Below are positions 44,083-59,700 of a stretch of DNA of 64,000 nucleotides, piece after piece. The notes beneath the pieces were generated by a model that was given only the letters and a program-made list of their open reading frames with translations, did no database searches and was not told the origin of the DNA. The position numbers and the translations under genes were made by a program. Within the stretch, counting starts at the first letter, position 1; each line of letters opens with the position of its first letter. The DNA comes from Epiperipatus broadwayi (taxonomy: Eukaryota > Onychophora > Udeonychophora > Euonychophora > Peripatidae): NCBI GenBank assembly GCA_028023455.1, contig JAQFVV010000022.1, positions 9,259,100-9,323,099 on the forward strand. Reading direction: 5' to 3'.

Positions 44083-46460
44083 ATCTCCTTTCCCAACGTC
44101 AGCAATCTCTCAGCCACTCTATGATCTTGATGTGATGTGATATAATGTGATGTGTTGCACTGTGGCTCTCTTTTTTCAGAGTCAGAAATCTCTCTGTCTC
44201 TATGCCCAGAAAAACCTGAAAGCCACCTTGTCTTCCCTTTTCACTCCCCATTCTAAGTTTTTCTAGTATTCTTCTCTATCCTGCTCCATCCAATTTCTAC
44301 AAAATAATCTTTGTCAACTCCGTGGCCTTTATATCTAAATCCCCCTTATCTTTTCCCAAATCCAGCATAAAAACTAAAAATCCACTTTCTGTATAATCAC
44401 TTTGTTTATATTTACTCTCCCACAATTTCATTATTTGTACTCTTTCTGCTTGCAAGCATTTACATTCAATTAGCAAATGCCTAATATTTTCTATGCCTTA
44501 CTTACCTAACTTGCAGACTAAATCATTTATGGGTATATTCCATTGTTGTTAAAGATCATTTCCTTGCTATTATGATAAATTAACTCGCATCCAATATTCT
44601 GTTTACTTCTATATATATATTTAAACTCTTTTTACTCTCCATACTAGTACTCTATCTTTCCAATTTCCCAATCCCATTCCTTGCCACTATAACACTCATC
44701 AATTCTCTTAACACAATCATCTCATCTTTTGTATAAGTATACTGACATAAATTCTTTATCCAAATCTTCTGAATACCATACTATCTTTTCACTCATCTTG
44801 TTGCCTGTCCTTTACTCATCTATTTTGATTATTCTTTTACTATCCATAAATTGCAATCTACCAAACATTTTCATTTTGCTTTCTGCATCTCTCATATAAA
44901 AACTTCACCATCCCATTTTTCCTTGAATTGTCACCTTTGCTGTCCATACATCTGCATCTAATGCATGTCTTCCTACTTCTCTTTGTACTTTTTCTAAGTA
45001 AACTAACACCCATTTACTAACATATTACACATTGTTACCATATGTTAACTCTGCTATTGCCATTCCCTTCTATACAATTCTGGTTACATCATATTTATTA
45101 TATGAAAACACTGTTAATTTCTTTATCAATCCCTTTTTTTTCTTTGCTTAATTTGTCAATTTTTTCTACCATTCATCCAAGCAATTTCTCTGATTACTTA
45201 AGATGATTCCCAAATAGCTATACCTATTTACTACATTTAACTAAATCTGCCAATAAAAATTCTTTCTCTTTTCTTTCTTTACTAAATTTAATCCCCATCT
45301 CTTTATCCATCCTAGCACATGTCTTCAGCATAACTTCCATATCTTCCCTATTTTCTGTGTACAAGAAGACATCATCCACAAATAAAAGACCTGATAATGT
45401 ATATACACCCTTACCACCTATTTTTTCAAATACAACAAAAATGAAACAGGTGACATAGAGCATCTTTGCCTTAGTCACACCCCATTTTTAACTTTAACTG
45501 ATTCTATATTTCCTAATTGATATGTATAGCAATTATTTCTATACAGTTTCTTAATAAGATCACTAAAACTCCATCCATTCCCAAACTTACTAAACATACT
45601 CATAAGCTATTTCCATTTACTCTATCATATGCCTTATCTATATCTAGAAAAACCATATATAACTGTCTGTCTGTATTTCTACTCATATCTATAACTTGTA
45701 TAACTACAAATAAACTATACACCTATCCAATCAAAAACCTCTTTGCATTTCTCCCATTATATTATCTTCCATTCATTTTGTGACCCTTTCAGCCATTATA
45801 TATGTGAAAACTTTATATAACATTGATGTTACTGCTATTGATCTATAATTGTTTAACTTTCTATGATCTTTACTCTTTTCTTTAAATAGTATTGTATTAT
45901 TCTAACTATCTGAAAATTCTGTCTTCTGTGCCATCTTATTACAACATGATAATAGGTTTAATTTTGCCCTATTTTATAAATTCATCACCATCTCTGCTGC
46001 CCATCTAAACATCTTGCCTTTCCACATTTCAATTTCTTCCCTACCTCATTCAATTCATTTTTTTAAATCTAATATTTCCATTACCATATGCTTTCATGTT
46101 TGTTATCTCTCTGTCCTTCACATCTAACATCTTTTCTATATCCACGACATACTTATTTAAGATTGTTTAATTCTTCTTTAGAGCTATACTCTATTCCCTC
46201 AGCATTTAGTAATACTATGTCTCTCTCTCTCCTGCATTCCTTATTTGAATTTCAAAATTCTTTTTACTTCCAACTCTTCCACTTTTATTAATACCTTTCA
46301 ACAATTTACTATTTAATTTTATTTTCTCTATATAATTATCTATTTTAGCCAACTTTTTTAAAAAATACTTTCCCCATGTAACATTAACATCTTGAAATGC
46401 AATTCATTATAGCGCCTCCAAGTGGTCACTTCTAATATTATTAATAATAACGATTTTCTG
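44083..46460 (-). pseudogene. Decayed non-LTR retrotransposon, second lineage
   Basis: Minus-strand reading, through many frameshifts: near 46380 WGKYF-like linker; near 45930-45800 SWNNTILFKEKSKDH, NNYRSIAVTSMLYKVF and ERVTKWMEDN; near 45650 YMVFLDIDKAYDRVN; near 45400 LSGLLFVDDVFLYTENREDM and MGIKFSKE. NYR, D.KAYD and F(A/V)DD correspond to RT blocks. The 3' part (44083-45200) gives a KLWESKYKQS-type C-terminal region and a GTGATGTGATGT motif. The sequence differs throughout from the RTE copies. No A-tail or target duplication is recognisable. Confidence 0.65.
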
Positions 46461-46469
46461 TTTTGGAAT

Positions 46470-47120
46470 CTTGATAACAATCTAAATATTATTGTTGAAT
46501 TTTAAATATAAAAATATTGTTCTTGCAGTTTTTAATTATTGTGTTTCATGATTTGCCTTTGTAGTGCTTTTTTTTCCATAGGTAATCATTCAGGCATGAT
46601 TGATAGAATGAAAATACAACTTTGATTACTCTTGATAATATTTATTCATGCTTATGGCTGGTAATTTTGATTCTTATCACTTTTTATTAAAAGAAAGATG
46701 CAACATTTAAAATTTTATATATTAGAAATATTTGAAAGCAGGCAAAATTAAACACTATCCTTTTTATATCCATTTTTAGTAATTATAAAATCAAAATTCT
46801 TAATTGATATATACTGTATTCAATTTTTGTTTTTATAAGTGCATTTTTCGTCTTGGCTCAATCCTAAAACAAACCATCCATCAGCCCAGAAGTAATATTT
46901 GTCCCAAAAATTATACATATATAAATAATACAATAATTTTAAGTTTATATTTAACAAGCAACATCACTCAGTGTTATAGAATCTAAATTACCAGCAGAGA
47001 GGGAAATGATCACTTTTCTTTTGCTCTCTAAGGTTATAATAGTCCACATCTAAGATATGATAACAATAGGAATAAATATAACATCAAACGTGATTAACTT
47101 TATTAAATTTTCATTTACAA
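46470..47120. other. AT-rich DNA, nothing recognised
   Basis: No supported feature. Confidence 0.4.
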
Positions 47121-47140
47121 AATAACAATAATTTCAATTA

Positions 47141-47765
47141 AACAAGGCAAAACTCTCTCAACAGTAGTGCCACCCTGTGCCAATCAGAGTAATCAATGGA
47201 TGCCAGAAGGCTTGTGCATAAAATCCCTATCTAGTGCCTACTCATCCAACATCCCCAGACTAGTTTCTGGCTTGTGGCCTTCATCAGTGAGGAGCCTTGG
47301 ATCTGAGAGCATTGCACCTAGATCTTAGGATCTAATGCAACCCTCCAGCAGCCACCATTTATCTCTACTTAACTACAAAACTATGAGAATAAAATTGAAA
47401 ACCCAATAATATTTTCAATCTAAACTCAATAGCATATATAGTCATATGGGTCTGAACTCAGTTCAGCACCCATACATTTTGGTGTATTTGGCTCTTTAAC
47501 AACCATAGCCACCATATCCTATTAGGCAGGATTGGTATTAAACCACTAAACATCACATGATCACCATCTATACTAGCACATAATTGTTATTAAACAAGGC
47601 AAAACTCTCCATACAGTAGTTCCACCCTGTGCCAATCAGAGTAATCAATGGATGCCAGAAGGCTTGTGCATAAAATCCCTATCTAGTGCCTGCTCATCCA
47701 ATATCCCCAGACTAGTTTCTGACTTGTGCTAATATAGATGGTGATCATGTGATGTTTAATGGTAA
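47141..47765 (-). mobile_element. Retrozyme family A, 1.4-monomer tandem copy
   Basis: Bounded by exact 14-bp duplications AATAATTTCAATTA (47127-47140 and 47766-47779). AACAAGGCAAAACTC begins at 47141 and again at 47593, and the GAC of the cleavage site recurs at 47258 and 47710. Both give a monomer of exactly 452 bp. The second unit stops inside the hammerhead (after box 2). A ~35-bp inverted tail CTAATATAGATGGTGATCATGTGATGTTTAATGG follows, complementary to 47550-47585. This is the clearest evidence for head-to-tail multimers. Confidence 0.88.
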
Positions 47766-50700
47766 AATAATTTCAATTAGTTTTAATAATCTTACAAATC
47801 ACTCTCACTAGCAGTAGCAAACTCTCCATATAGTAGTGTCATCTAGTGTAAGCCTTACTAATCAATATATGATAGAAGGTTTGTGTATAATATCACCATC
47901 TAGTGCCTACTCATCCAATATCTTCAAACTAGTTTCTAGTGAGGCTTTCATCAGTAAGGAGCTTTGTATCTGAGAACATTGCACCTAGATCTAAAGATCT
48001 AATGCTATTCTCCAGCAGCGACCTTATGCTATTTAGTTAACTATATAAAGTTAGGAGCTCAAGATGAAAACACATTAATGTTTTTTTAATCCAAGCTCGT
48101 TCTTTCTTAAGCAAATAACAAATTAAACTAATGTTGCTATTATTAGTGATGTGATTAAAAAAACAAACATGCCATTCTTTATTGGGCTGAATAATAAAAT
48201 AAATGTTTTATAGCACAGATATTTAAAAGTATAAAATCAATGGCTAACAAAAAGGCTTAAGAATTATTGAAAGATTAAACATGTCCATATAGTCATTTTC
48301 TGAGCATTTGTTTTAATCTTTTTTTGGAATATTGAAAATACAATTTGTAGACATGAAAAATGACAACATACATTTACCTACCTTGGTTTAGGACAATGGT
48401 AGAGTGGTGAACTATGGAGTACAAAGTCCATGATTGTGATTCCATTTTACTACTTCTGGTGCTCAAATTTGGAAATTCCTGAGGCTAGTAAGATGTTATT
48501 TGATAATGGTAATGTTTCAGGTAAGTGGAATAAGTATTTTGATCATTTTGTGAACAATGGTAAAAAAATTCAGGTGAATACTTTTAATTATATATTCATC
48601 CATCTAATATTATCCAATATGGTGACATGGAAACAATCTATTTGCAGTTTTAAAAATACAAATTCGCATATCCTTTTGAGATAAATGGAGAAATTTCAAA
48701 ATATGATAATGTCATGTGATTATTTTTCATAGATGGGCTTTAAGAATTTGTACCATCTGATTTAAAGAAATTTTTATCATAACTATAAAAATAAATGGTA
48801 GTAATTGCTATGGGATATCATTATCTTTCTGATTGAATTTGAGTGAAAAGCTTACTTCCAGTCATACACAAGTAAACACCAGAGTGTGATTTTTCTGATT
48901 TAAAAAGTAATATATTTAATAAATGGGTTAATTACACATGGCATTTTCAAATAAAAAACTGCTACTTATTTGTAGTTTATGATGTCAAGACAACTGATGA
49001 CTGCATGCTCAGAAACTGAAATTCTATCTCTCTTTCTCACAATGTTTTATGAAGATTAGTGCTTTCATATAGAAAATGCTGTGTAAGTTTTCTTTTTAAA
49101 TCTGAAAAACTGCATAATCTAAAATGAATATTTACAATTAAAGAAATTACATTTATCTTTACTAATTTACTTATCTTTTTTATTTTATTAACTAACCAGT
49201 GACTATTTAATTTTAGACATATGTTGCACACTTTTGGTGTATCAATTTCTGGACATGTTGAGATACTATTTATTTACAAAATAATGAAAAATTATTTTTG
49301 GAGAACTAAGAGAATAACTATTACATTTATTTGAATAAAAATATCTTTACATATTTATCTGATATTAAAATTAGAAAAGATAAAAATTAAACTCGAATTT
49401 TTGAGAAATTGTTGAATTTATTAGCTATTCATAAATCTTTACATAATATTATCTTTAAGTTATCTAATGGCTATAATATGGTGTTGTGACCAATTATTAT
49501 CTATTTTAAAAAATCCCAATGAAAAGTTTTCAATATAGTTATTAGTAAGCAAACGAATCATTGTCTTAGTTATTATAAATGTCAAGAATTTGGTGAATAA
49601 TAAATAATTAATGTATTTTAATTATGGAGAGCTGCATATTAAGAGCAACAAGAATAGATTGAAAACAAAATACATGAGTAAAAGAACAATCAGGTGTTAA
49701 TGATATCACTGAAAGAATTAAGAGACTGAAGTGGCATTGGTCTGGCCATAATGTTAGAAGAAATGATAATAGAAGACAGTTGAAATCTTAAACTGGATTG
49801 CAAGAGATTGTAAAAGACCTAGGAAAAAACCACATGTGAGATGAATGGATGAAATAATGAAGTGAATGGGATTGATGTGGAGAAATGAGGTTAGAGATCA
49901 AAGAAGATGCATTGAACTTGGAGAGACTTTAATCCTACAGTGGATTGACATGTTAAAAATGATGATAAATTAATACAAAATTATTAAAACATAAAAAATT
50001 AACATTAGAAATATATTTGTTATATCAATAATAAATATTTGAAAACCAGGCACTCTATGTATTTAAATGGATAAGGTCCTATAAATGAGGGGTCAGAGTG
50101 ACTTGAGGTCAACATGGGCATGGCAATAATATTGACATCAGCATGGGATTTGGGTTTTCATCATCAGATTTTCAATATATGGATGGCTGAAAAGTTGGAG
50201 GTTGGAGTAGATTGAAGCCTGTCCATTAAAGTATGAAGATTTGCTATCTTAATATAAACTGAGCACTGATTATATATATGTGTGGGAAATAATAATCTGG
50301 ACCAACTGATAAGTGCTGGTTTAGCATGAAATACATGTATTGGTGATTATTTGTCTTTTTTACGTGTGTGCGTATCAGTTGTATGAGATAGTGTGGATAG
50401 TTGAAAGGTGCTTGAAAATCTGAGTTCAAATCCCTATACTTATAACAATAATAATAGCAACAGTAATAAATTTATCAGTTATTATTGGTATTATCAGAGT
50501 TCATTACATGTTATTAAAAGTAAAGATAGCAAAGAAGATAAATATTTTTTAACTTATTTGATTGGATATTTATGATAATATAAAAAAATATGAGGATAGG
50601 ATACCGCAATTAATGGAAAATCTTTTATTAAAATGAGATGGGAGAAAGAAAAAAAATAGAAATACTAGGGAAATTATGATGTGACGATTGTAAATTGAAA

Positions 50701-53700
50701 AGTATTAGAAAAAAAAATTAGATTAGAGGGAATAATAGAATATCTAACATATCGTCTATCCATATGCCTAATAATATAGCAGATAAAATTTCATCCCCTG
50801 TTTAACCAGACAAAGACCATTGCATGACTGGCAAATGTTATACTTCTGTATATATATACATAAAGAATGAAAAGATATATATATATTACATTCAATTTTT
50901 AAGTTTTATTTTTCATTTTATTCAAATAAGTTACAGCCATGTAAATATTTTATTAGTTTTGCCAAGGTAGGACAAAAAATGCCTTGATTTCTTGAGGGAA
51001 TAACTAAGATGTTTGTTCTGCTTCTTTACTTGAATCTGAAAGAAAATAGGAAGGAAGCCTCTTCTAGCAATTTCCCTTCTGGCATTGTAAATGTTTATAT
51101 TCCCATCCTAGCTCTGGATTTAAAGTTTTATAATAAACAAGAAATTTCATTATTTATACTTTTGTTAATGTATCATTCTATATTTAAATACGCACACATA
51201 ATATAGTCATGTATCGTATTTTTTTGGAAAGCAAGTTTTTGGTCTAAAGTTTCTGCTAGTACACTATGTGTCAATAAATAAAATCACATCATAAGTGTAT
51301 TTTTAGATAAATAATCACAATTAAAATAAAGCGCAAACACAAACGATAATGGATTTCAGAAGATTTCATTTTTTCATCTTATGTTCACAATATGCATATA
51401 TATATATATGTGAATAATAAGTATAACTAATATTATATATAACTTAAATGAAAATAACTATCTATACATATATATATGACCAATAAATCAAATTCAGTCC
51501 ATTTAAAATTATGTAAATATTCTAAGCGTAAATACCAACAATGCTAAAGGATAGATAGCATGCCTCTATCTTTTAATAGTTTATTTGTTACAGAATTCAT
51601 TGTGTGTATATATATATATTACAAAGAAATCAATTCATATGTCACATGACCTAATTTAACAAGCTTATATTACAAATGTTATATAATAAACTTGCAAATA
51701 TCTCTTAGCAAGCTTTTCAGAATATCCCTAACCTCAGACCGGTTTCTGCTACTGGATTTCTCAGTGAAGTGCTAGGATATTCAAGTATTAGATTTAAAAA
51801 CTTAACGTTAAGGCCAGCACTTTATTTAATGAATAACTATTAAGTAGAAAATCTGAAATTTTCAGGCATCCATATGTCTTCCAATCCACCTATATAACTT
51901 AAATAGCCATATGAGACTGAACCATGTTCAGATAAAACATATATTAATAGCTTTAGCAAAAAATAAAACTACAAAAAAAATCAAATCATATGTCATATAA
52001 CTTAATTAAGTTATATGACATATGATTTGATTTTTTTATTATTTTTTAACAAGCTTGTATTACAAATGTTATATAATGAGCTTGCAAATAGCTCTTAACA
52101 AGCTTTTCAGAATATCCCCAACCTCAGACCGGTTTCTGCTACTGGCTTCCTCAATATATATATATTGAAGCTGGAAATCTGCCCTGCAGATTTGCGCTTC
52201 ACCTAGTGCCAATTATATAGTCACTAGAATGGGTTTGAACCCAAATTATATATATTTAATAGGCAATAATATATATATATATAGTGAGATGTATGGATAC
52301 ACAAACATTTAGTTTGTTTGCCCATTTATCTCACACAAGGGTATGTGCATATGAAAAGTAATATTTGAAAGTTATGGAATTTTATAATTTTATTTCAATA
52401 ACTTTCTAACCAATTTATATTATATATAAAACAATTTATATTATATATATTTTGTAAATCTGCATGTAGTAATTTTATAAAAATAGAATGGTCAATTAAG
52501 AGATTAAACCATGGTATTTTAAAGGTTTATTGCCTCTAATTAATGTAGAAATACAATTGCCATTGAGAGACAAACCACGGTATTCTTAGAAGTTTTATTG
52601 CTTCTAATTTATGCAGAAATACAAATGTCATTTGGAAGACAAACCGCTCTAGCTGGGAAATTTTATTACTAGCGATTTGTGAGTTTGAGTGATATTTAAT
52701 AGTTAAGCAATACAATTAGTTTTATTTTAAAAATTCGCGGACCTTTGTATCATTCTTAAAATACACACAAAGTCATAGATGTCAGGTTCTTAATTATTTT
52801 ATCTGGTCATTTTATTGCTCTGATCTTTTCATTCCTGCAGCGGCTGATTCTTTAATGTGTACTTGTATAAATAGCTAATATTTTATATTTTTTGGTCTAA
52901 TTTTTGTTTCGTGTCCAGTCAAAGATACTTCACGCAAGTTTGCGTTGTGCAGCAAAATCAGGCAGGGGTGAAAAGAAATCGTCTGCCTCCTGCCTCTGGG
53001 AGGCTTATCTAGCTCACTGTGCCCAGTTAGAAACATCTAAACCTAATATGCGAACTGTCCAGAAAATGTGTGCTTAAAAGACTCTTCAATCTCTACAAAT
53101 GCCTGTTTCAAACCCAAGCTAGCCCATGATCATGATCCACCGATTATCTACATCAATTATCTACATCGGCGTATCATCAAGTCCAAGGTAATATCTATCT
53201 TGCCGCCAGCTATGAACTCTGAATTAATAATTCTCCTAATTCTAAACTACATTGTACATCATTCCTTCTTTACTTAATGTTAAAGTTATCATATAAATAC
53301 TAATAATGTCTGCGATTTATTATAATATTTTGTTTTGATTATATTGTACGCCTTTCCTTCCTTCTTAATTTTAAAGCTGTCACATAACTGTAAATGCTAA
53401 TAATGTCTGTGCGATTTATTATAATGCTATATCAATTTTCTGTTTTGGTGCGGCAATTTAGAATTAATTGACTGTTTTATTTTATTATTCTAATTTATTT
53501 TGATATGCCAAGAAAGTATACAATCTAGCGAGTGAACTTACCCCCCCCCCACAATAGTTTTCTCCTATTAAAAACTAAGGAGACTTAAATTTCCTTTAAA
53601 GTTTGTTGTTATAAACTCGCTCGGTTTTATACAAATTATTTTCAATAATGTTATTCTATAAATGACCAGAAGGTTTTGATATTTACATTAAATTATTACA

Positions 53701-56700
53701 CCTAACTATAAAAATTTAATCCTCATCTCATTATTAAAAGTTATCATTTTAACTAAGTACATCTCACCAGCAGTGAATTTAATATGTAATTTCTAATTTT
53801 ATTTTAATAATTGTAACATGAAAGGCTGTTATTTTATAAGTAATCACAGTTATCTGTGCAATGACTGCTGGTAGGAATGTGGAGATATTTCTGAGGGGTG
53901 GGAGAGAGCAATTTATCCCTTTTAGTTTTAACTCTGACCCCTTTATGTGCGTTTATTGATCGTTAGTTAACTGCCCAGGATGATTTGCATTTAAGCATTC
54001 CATTGCGCAGGAGAGCATCTTATAAGAGTCAGGTGTTTATTAATTTATCGTGGTCGTTAGTGACACGAACTATTTATATGTTTTGGGGCATTATAAGTGT
54101 ATCATTGCAATCGTTATATAAATTTTCCTGCTTTGTCATTATTTTGGGATCTTCAGAATGACCAATCCCACTATTCATCATCCCTCTAAAAGTAGATGTA
54201 TTTTCCTACTCGGGATCTTCTCCAGGCACCCCCAATGAATCAGTGTATGGGAAACATACGGATGAACCGTCCCAACACCCATTTGTGCCATTACTCTTCT
54301 GAGATATGACCTTGGCCATTGTGCAGGCATACTCCTTTCGCACCAATATGACAAAGCCACTCAAGAGCGTCTTAAACGACCACCTCTCTAGATACGATTG
54401 TAAGTGATAACGTAATACCACCTTACTATTATTATTATTATTAAGTTTTCTATTCACCTGCAATGCTCTTTATTAGTCGTAATTGCATGTCGTTCGCCAT
54501 CCATTCGTTTAATTTTAAGTCAGATTATGCATTACAGCTTCTTTCAAGCTGAATAATTTTGCTCCCACGCATCTGAGTAATCTCCAAAGTATCACACATT
54601 TTTCAAATCACACAACTCAAATTCTTATTCATATATATAATGACCAATACAGCTTATTAATGTGAATATATAATATCTTAGATGAGGATTAAGTTCCAAG
54701 GTATTTAGTTACCTAATTGACCTATTGATTCTTGGCATATTAACCGCACCACAATATCTGAGCAACCGCATGAATGATCCATTGTTCTAGATATGTAATA
54801 ATTGCACCAACTAACTGTATGTAGTAACACTTTATGTATTTATATAAATAGTATGATTTATCGACTCATCTCTAAAGTGCGTGATTGCAAATTAAAGTTA
54901 TAACTCCCATTGTCCAGACATTCTATACAGCTATTTTTGTTATTACCATATTTAATTGTTTAATAAATTTATATTATATTATTTTCTATATTCTCGCATT
55001 TGTTATTCATTGCCCGAATCTCTCTCGTATGACTGTTTAGGTTAAGTTAAATTATTTCAAATTCAATTAAAGATCTTATTGGTATTATTAATTAATTCAT
55101 TTTATTTAAAGTTGCCTTGAACGATATTAAGTATATAATTATTAATCTATTAAAGAATAGCCTACCCCACACTTTAAGTAATATATTTTGTGATAATCAT
55201 TGGCTAATTGTTTAAATATTATCGATTTCCAAGTCTCTTTGCTCACCCTGATCTCATTGCTGGGACTGGAGGAAATGAAAGCTTACTAGTATCCTCAAAA
55301 GCGTTGTCCATATAGTCAGAGACCCTGGAGCACAGGCGAATAGGTTAGCGGTTGGTACTGTTCCAGACCTGTGTATCTCGCACATTGCTAGATTGCTATA
55401 GTTGGCTTGGATTCTAGGTCTTGTTGAATGAACACATGATTTTGACTGGTACAGAGTTTATATATATTAGTATAATTAAATGATTCAAATTAGATTATTA
55501 TTCAACTGCTTCTAATTGTTTTCTGATTAATGCAAAATATATGTGGACAATGTATTTTCCTGAAGGTTTGTGATGATGGTATATTAAATGGTATATTAGA
55601 TGTATAATGAAATTACAATGAGAACAAAAATTGGCATTTCTTAGATGTTTTTATGACAAGACTCCTCAGTGCAAAGTAAAAACAAGAGGAAACCAACACA
55701 CACTGGAAAGCACGTGGTATATATACCTAATCATACTAAAAGCACAAAGCATGAAATTGTACTATCACTATTGAACAGAGCAAAAGAAATTTGTTCGGAA
55801 ACCAGTGATTTGGAAAACATAAAGATTTACATAAAACAAACTATCTATCAGCTATCATGAAGAAAACTTTTAATAAACAACAAAAAGGAACACCAAAAGG
55901 AAAAAACAATTATTGGGATTATTGTGTAACTATGCATACCAGAAATGGCAAACAAATTAAAGAATATCTGCAGTCGTTATCACATAAGAACAGCTGTCTG
56001 CCTAAACTAGAAATGCTAAAAGACAAAAACTGCATCTATAAAATGTTATATGAATGTGGGAAGTTTATTGGTGAGACCTATCACTCTGGAAATCAGTGAT
56101 TGAAAGAATACAAACTAATAATTAAAAGGAAAAAATAGATTTGTCTACAGTAGAAAAAACATGTATGTACTAAATAACATATGTTCAATTGCAAAAATAC
56201 AAAAATTATGAATAGAGGAAACAAGGTGCAAAGAAGAAAATTCAAAAAAGTTTCTCATATGACAGTGGCAAATAATCTTATAAGTCAACCCAATGTGATA
56301 ATACATAGCCTCTAATTAACTTTACTCTCAGACAAAAGTATTAAAAAAAAATTGAATAAATCAGGAGGACTTATGACTGTTGTCTTTGACACAATAGTTC
56401 AGCTGGTTAGAGAATTGCTCCAAATTTCAATATTCAAGAATATAAAGGTGTAAGTTTGATTCCTATGCCAATATTGTCACTGGTCAGGTCAGCAACACCT
56501 GAAGAAGAGTGTAGAATAATATTACTCAAAATGTGTAATTACTAATCTGTGTTGTCTATTAGTTTGTTATTATCAACAAGTAGTTTGTATTTGAAAAGTT
56601 TACATAAAGTTTCAAATTTTCTAGACATTCAACATTTAATGATGATGGTAATAGTCCAATATGTAATCACATGTGGTCAATGTCATTTGTGAGCTTCAAC

Positions 56701-59700
56701 ATCAATTAACAGAAATGTTTTTTTCATCCTGAGTCGTTTTTTTTTTTTTTTTGGCTTTAAATATGAAAGTAGTATGGGGTTATTTTTAGAAGTAGTTGAT
56801 TAAATTAGACAAAGGTAGCAGTAAAAGATTTTTATTAACTCCTAAAGTTATGATATATGTATATAAAAGTTTGAATGTATATACTTCTAACTGGTATTGT
56901 AGTAACAAATTACATAACAACCTAACATATAAATTTACTGTTTATTTCAAGCAGTTGGAAAAAAATGGGTCATTTTTTCACCTGCTTCTAATACTTTTTA
57001 AAATAAGTGACATAGTTGAATTAATGTACATTAAGATGTTAAACCACTAAACATCACATGATCACTATCTCTATACTAGCACATAATAATAATGTGCAGT
57101 GCTCTCAGATCCAAGGCTCCTCACTGATGATGGCCACAAGCCAGAAACTAGTCTGGGGATATTGGATGAGTAGGCACTAGATAGAGATTTTATGCACAAG
57201 CCTTCTGGCATCCATTGATTACTCTGTTTGGCACAGGGTGGCACTACTGTATGGAGAGTTTGCTTTTGTTTACATTAAGATGTTGTATATTGTGATTATC
57301 ATTTTCAATATTATCAGTCAACTGCATGATGAAAGTCTCTCCAATCTTATTACTGCATCTTCAGTATGTAACCTCTCTTCTGTACATTATGCCACAAAAT
57401 TTCTTATTTTGTTCATCCATTTCATATGTGGCCTTTTTCTAGGTGTTTTACAATCTCTTGAGACTTAAATTAAAGCTTCAACTCTTCGCCTATTATCATC
57501 TCTTCTAGAAAATATATCCAGCCCAGCAGCCAGTGATAGCTTTTATTTTTTCATCCATGTATTTAGTTTTCAATCTTTTTATTATTATACTTCAGTGGGT
57601 GATTTAGTCTTCTGATAAGTCTCTAAGTCTCACATCCATAAGAAAGAAGTGGTAAAATATATCTATTAATAATCACTGGTGTGTTTTATTTCAGTATTAA
57701 ATTATATCTACCAAAAACACTTCATCCAAGTTTAATTCTATGATTAATTTCAACTATTATATTTCCATCTATATTAATATTATGACCAAGATATTTCTTA
57801 ATTTCTTTTAATTCATGACTAGCAATCTTAATTTTCATATTCTTAGGAAATCCACAGAATGTTATTTTAGTTTTTTTAGCATTTATCTTTAATCCTACTT
57901 TGTTACTTTTATCTATTAACTTTTGCAATAATTCCTGAAGTTCTGAAGTTTATTTGCAAGAACAACATTGCCTGTAAAAGCGAGATGTCTTAAATTACTT
58001 TTACTTCTGTAGCTATAAAATATTTTTTGTAAAAGTGTTGTAAAAAGTTTCTCAAATATGGAATTACTCTGGTACATGTATCTCTCAATGTCAATATTAA
58101 TGGGTGTATATATAGATAAACATTTTGAATGTTTGAAAAGAAAAGAAAACTTGTGGAGCATGTTTTTTCTCAATGTACTCTGCAGTTTATAAATGTTATG
58201 ACTCTGACCTTAGCAGTCGAAAGCATGCTTAGCAAGTTTTAGTCTAATATTGAATAATCTTTTCTTTTTCAAATGTTCAAAATATTTATATGTGTACATT
58301 ACAATTAGCAGAAAAGCATTTTAAACGTCAATATTAGTAAATAATCCAATTATTAGTATTCAATTTTGATATTCTGTTCTATGTTATGATGATGTGAAGC
58401 TTTAATCACCATGGAAATGTTTATAGATTCAACAGCAATTTCATAATCATTTATTAGTCCTTTCTATTACTTTTCTTAATACATAGATGTGATTTACTGT
58501 GCTAAATCACATTTAAATCCAATTTGCTCTTTTGGTTGGTTAAAATTCAAAGTTCATCATAGAAAATTGTAAATTTTTTTGGTAAAGATTTGTAAGGAAT
58601 CAATAAAAGATCGATAATTCAGTAACTTTTAATTTCTTCTTTATCACTTCTTATAACTAGCAATACTTTCAATTATCTGGTATATTTTTATCACTTAGAC
58701 ATTTGTTATATAATCTTGCCAACAATATTTCTACTTCTTTATCTGTTATTTTTTTAAATATCAATAATAATTCCATCATTTTCTGGAGTTTTTCCCTTCA
58801 TAGATGTAATTTCATGACTTATCTCTTCATTTAAAATATTTGACAGTTCAAAAAATGTACTGACTCTAAGAGATATTTTATTTTTTGTAACTCTATGATT
58901 ATTTTTAGAGCTGTAGTATACATTTTTAATGTCATCTGTGTTTTTTGCACTAATTACATTTTTTTTTTACTGCTCAAACAACTTTAATTCCAATCTCAAG
59001 ATATTGTTTTATATTTTTAAGACTTTTATTCTCTTCTATAATTCTCCTCACTATATTTTCTTTTAAGACTTTTATTCTCTTCTTTTTTTGTTTCAAATCT
59101 AGATATCATTTTTATTATTTTTTTATATTCTTTCTTTTTTATATATAAATTGTTAATTTACTAAAAAATTAGTGTTTATTTGTACCAGTTATTTTTTCTT
59201 CCAGTTTTTAATAAAGTTCAATTATGTTCTTATTAGCTTCAATCATCTTTAACATCTATTGATATTTTAAAATGATTTTCCAGTTTTAATTTAAATTAAT
59301 TGGAATGTTTCAGAAGGTTAGGAATATCAATCATTAATACTGTATTTTGTAATAATTTTCATTTCTCTAGTTTGTATTTTTATTTATCTTACATCTTCTT
59401 AATCAATGATTACTTCCAGCATTGAATCTATTAAAAACCATGTAATCCTGAAATATATATTTTCTATTAATCAAAATATTCACTGTTGTTTATCTTAATT
59501 TGGATGTTTCCATGGCCATTTCTATTTAGCTTTTTTTCTTGCTTTTTATTTTTAAAAAATTCATAATATATAGTTTTTTCTCTGATCTTTTAATTCTGCC
59601 ATCATAATCAAATTTTCCCTCAGCATTTTCATCTTTCAACCATTTACCAATTCTATCATTAATGTTTTCTATAACAATTTTAAAGTGTTGATTCATATAT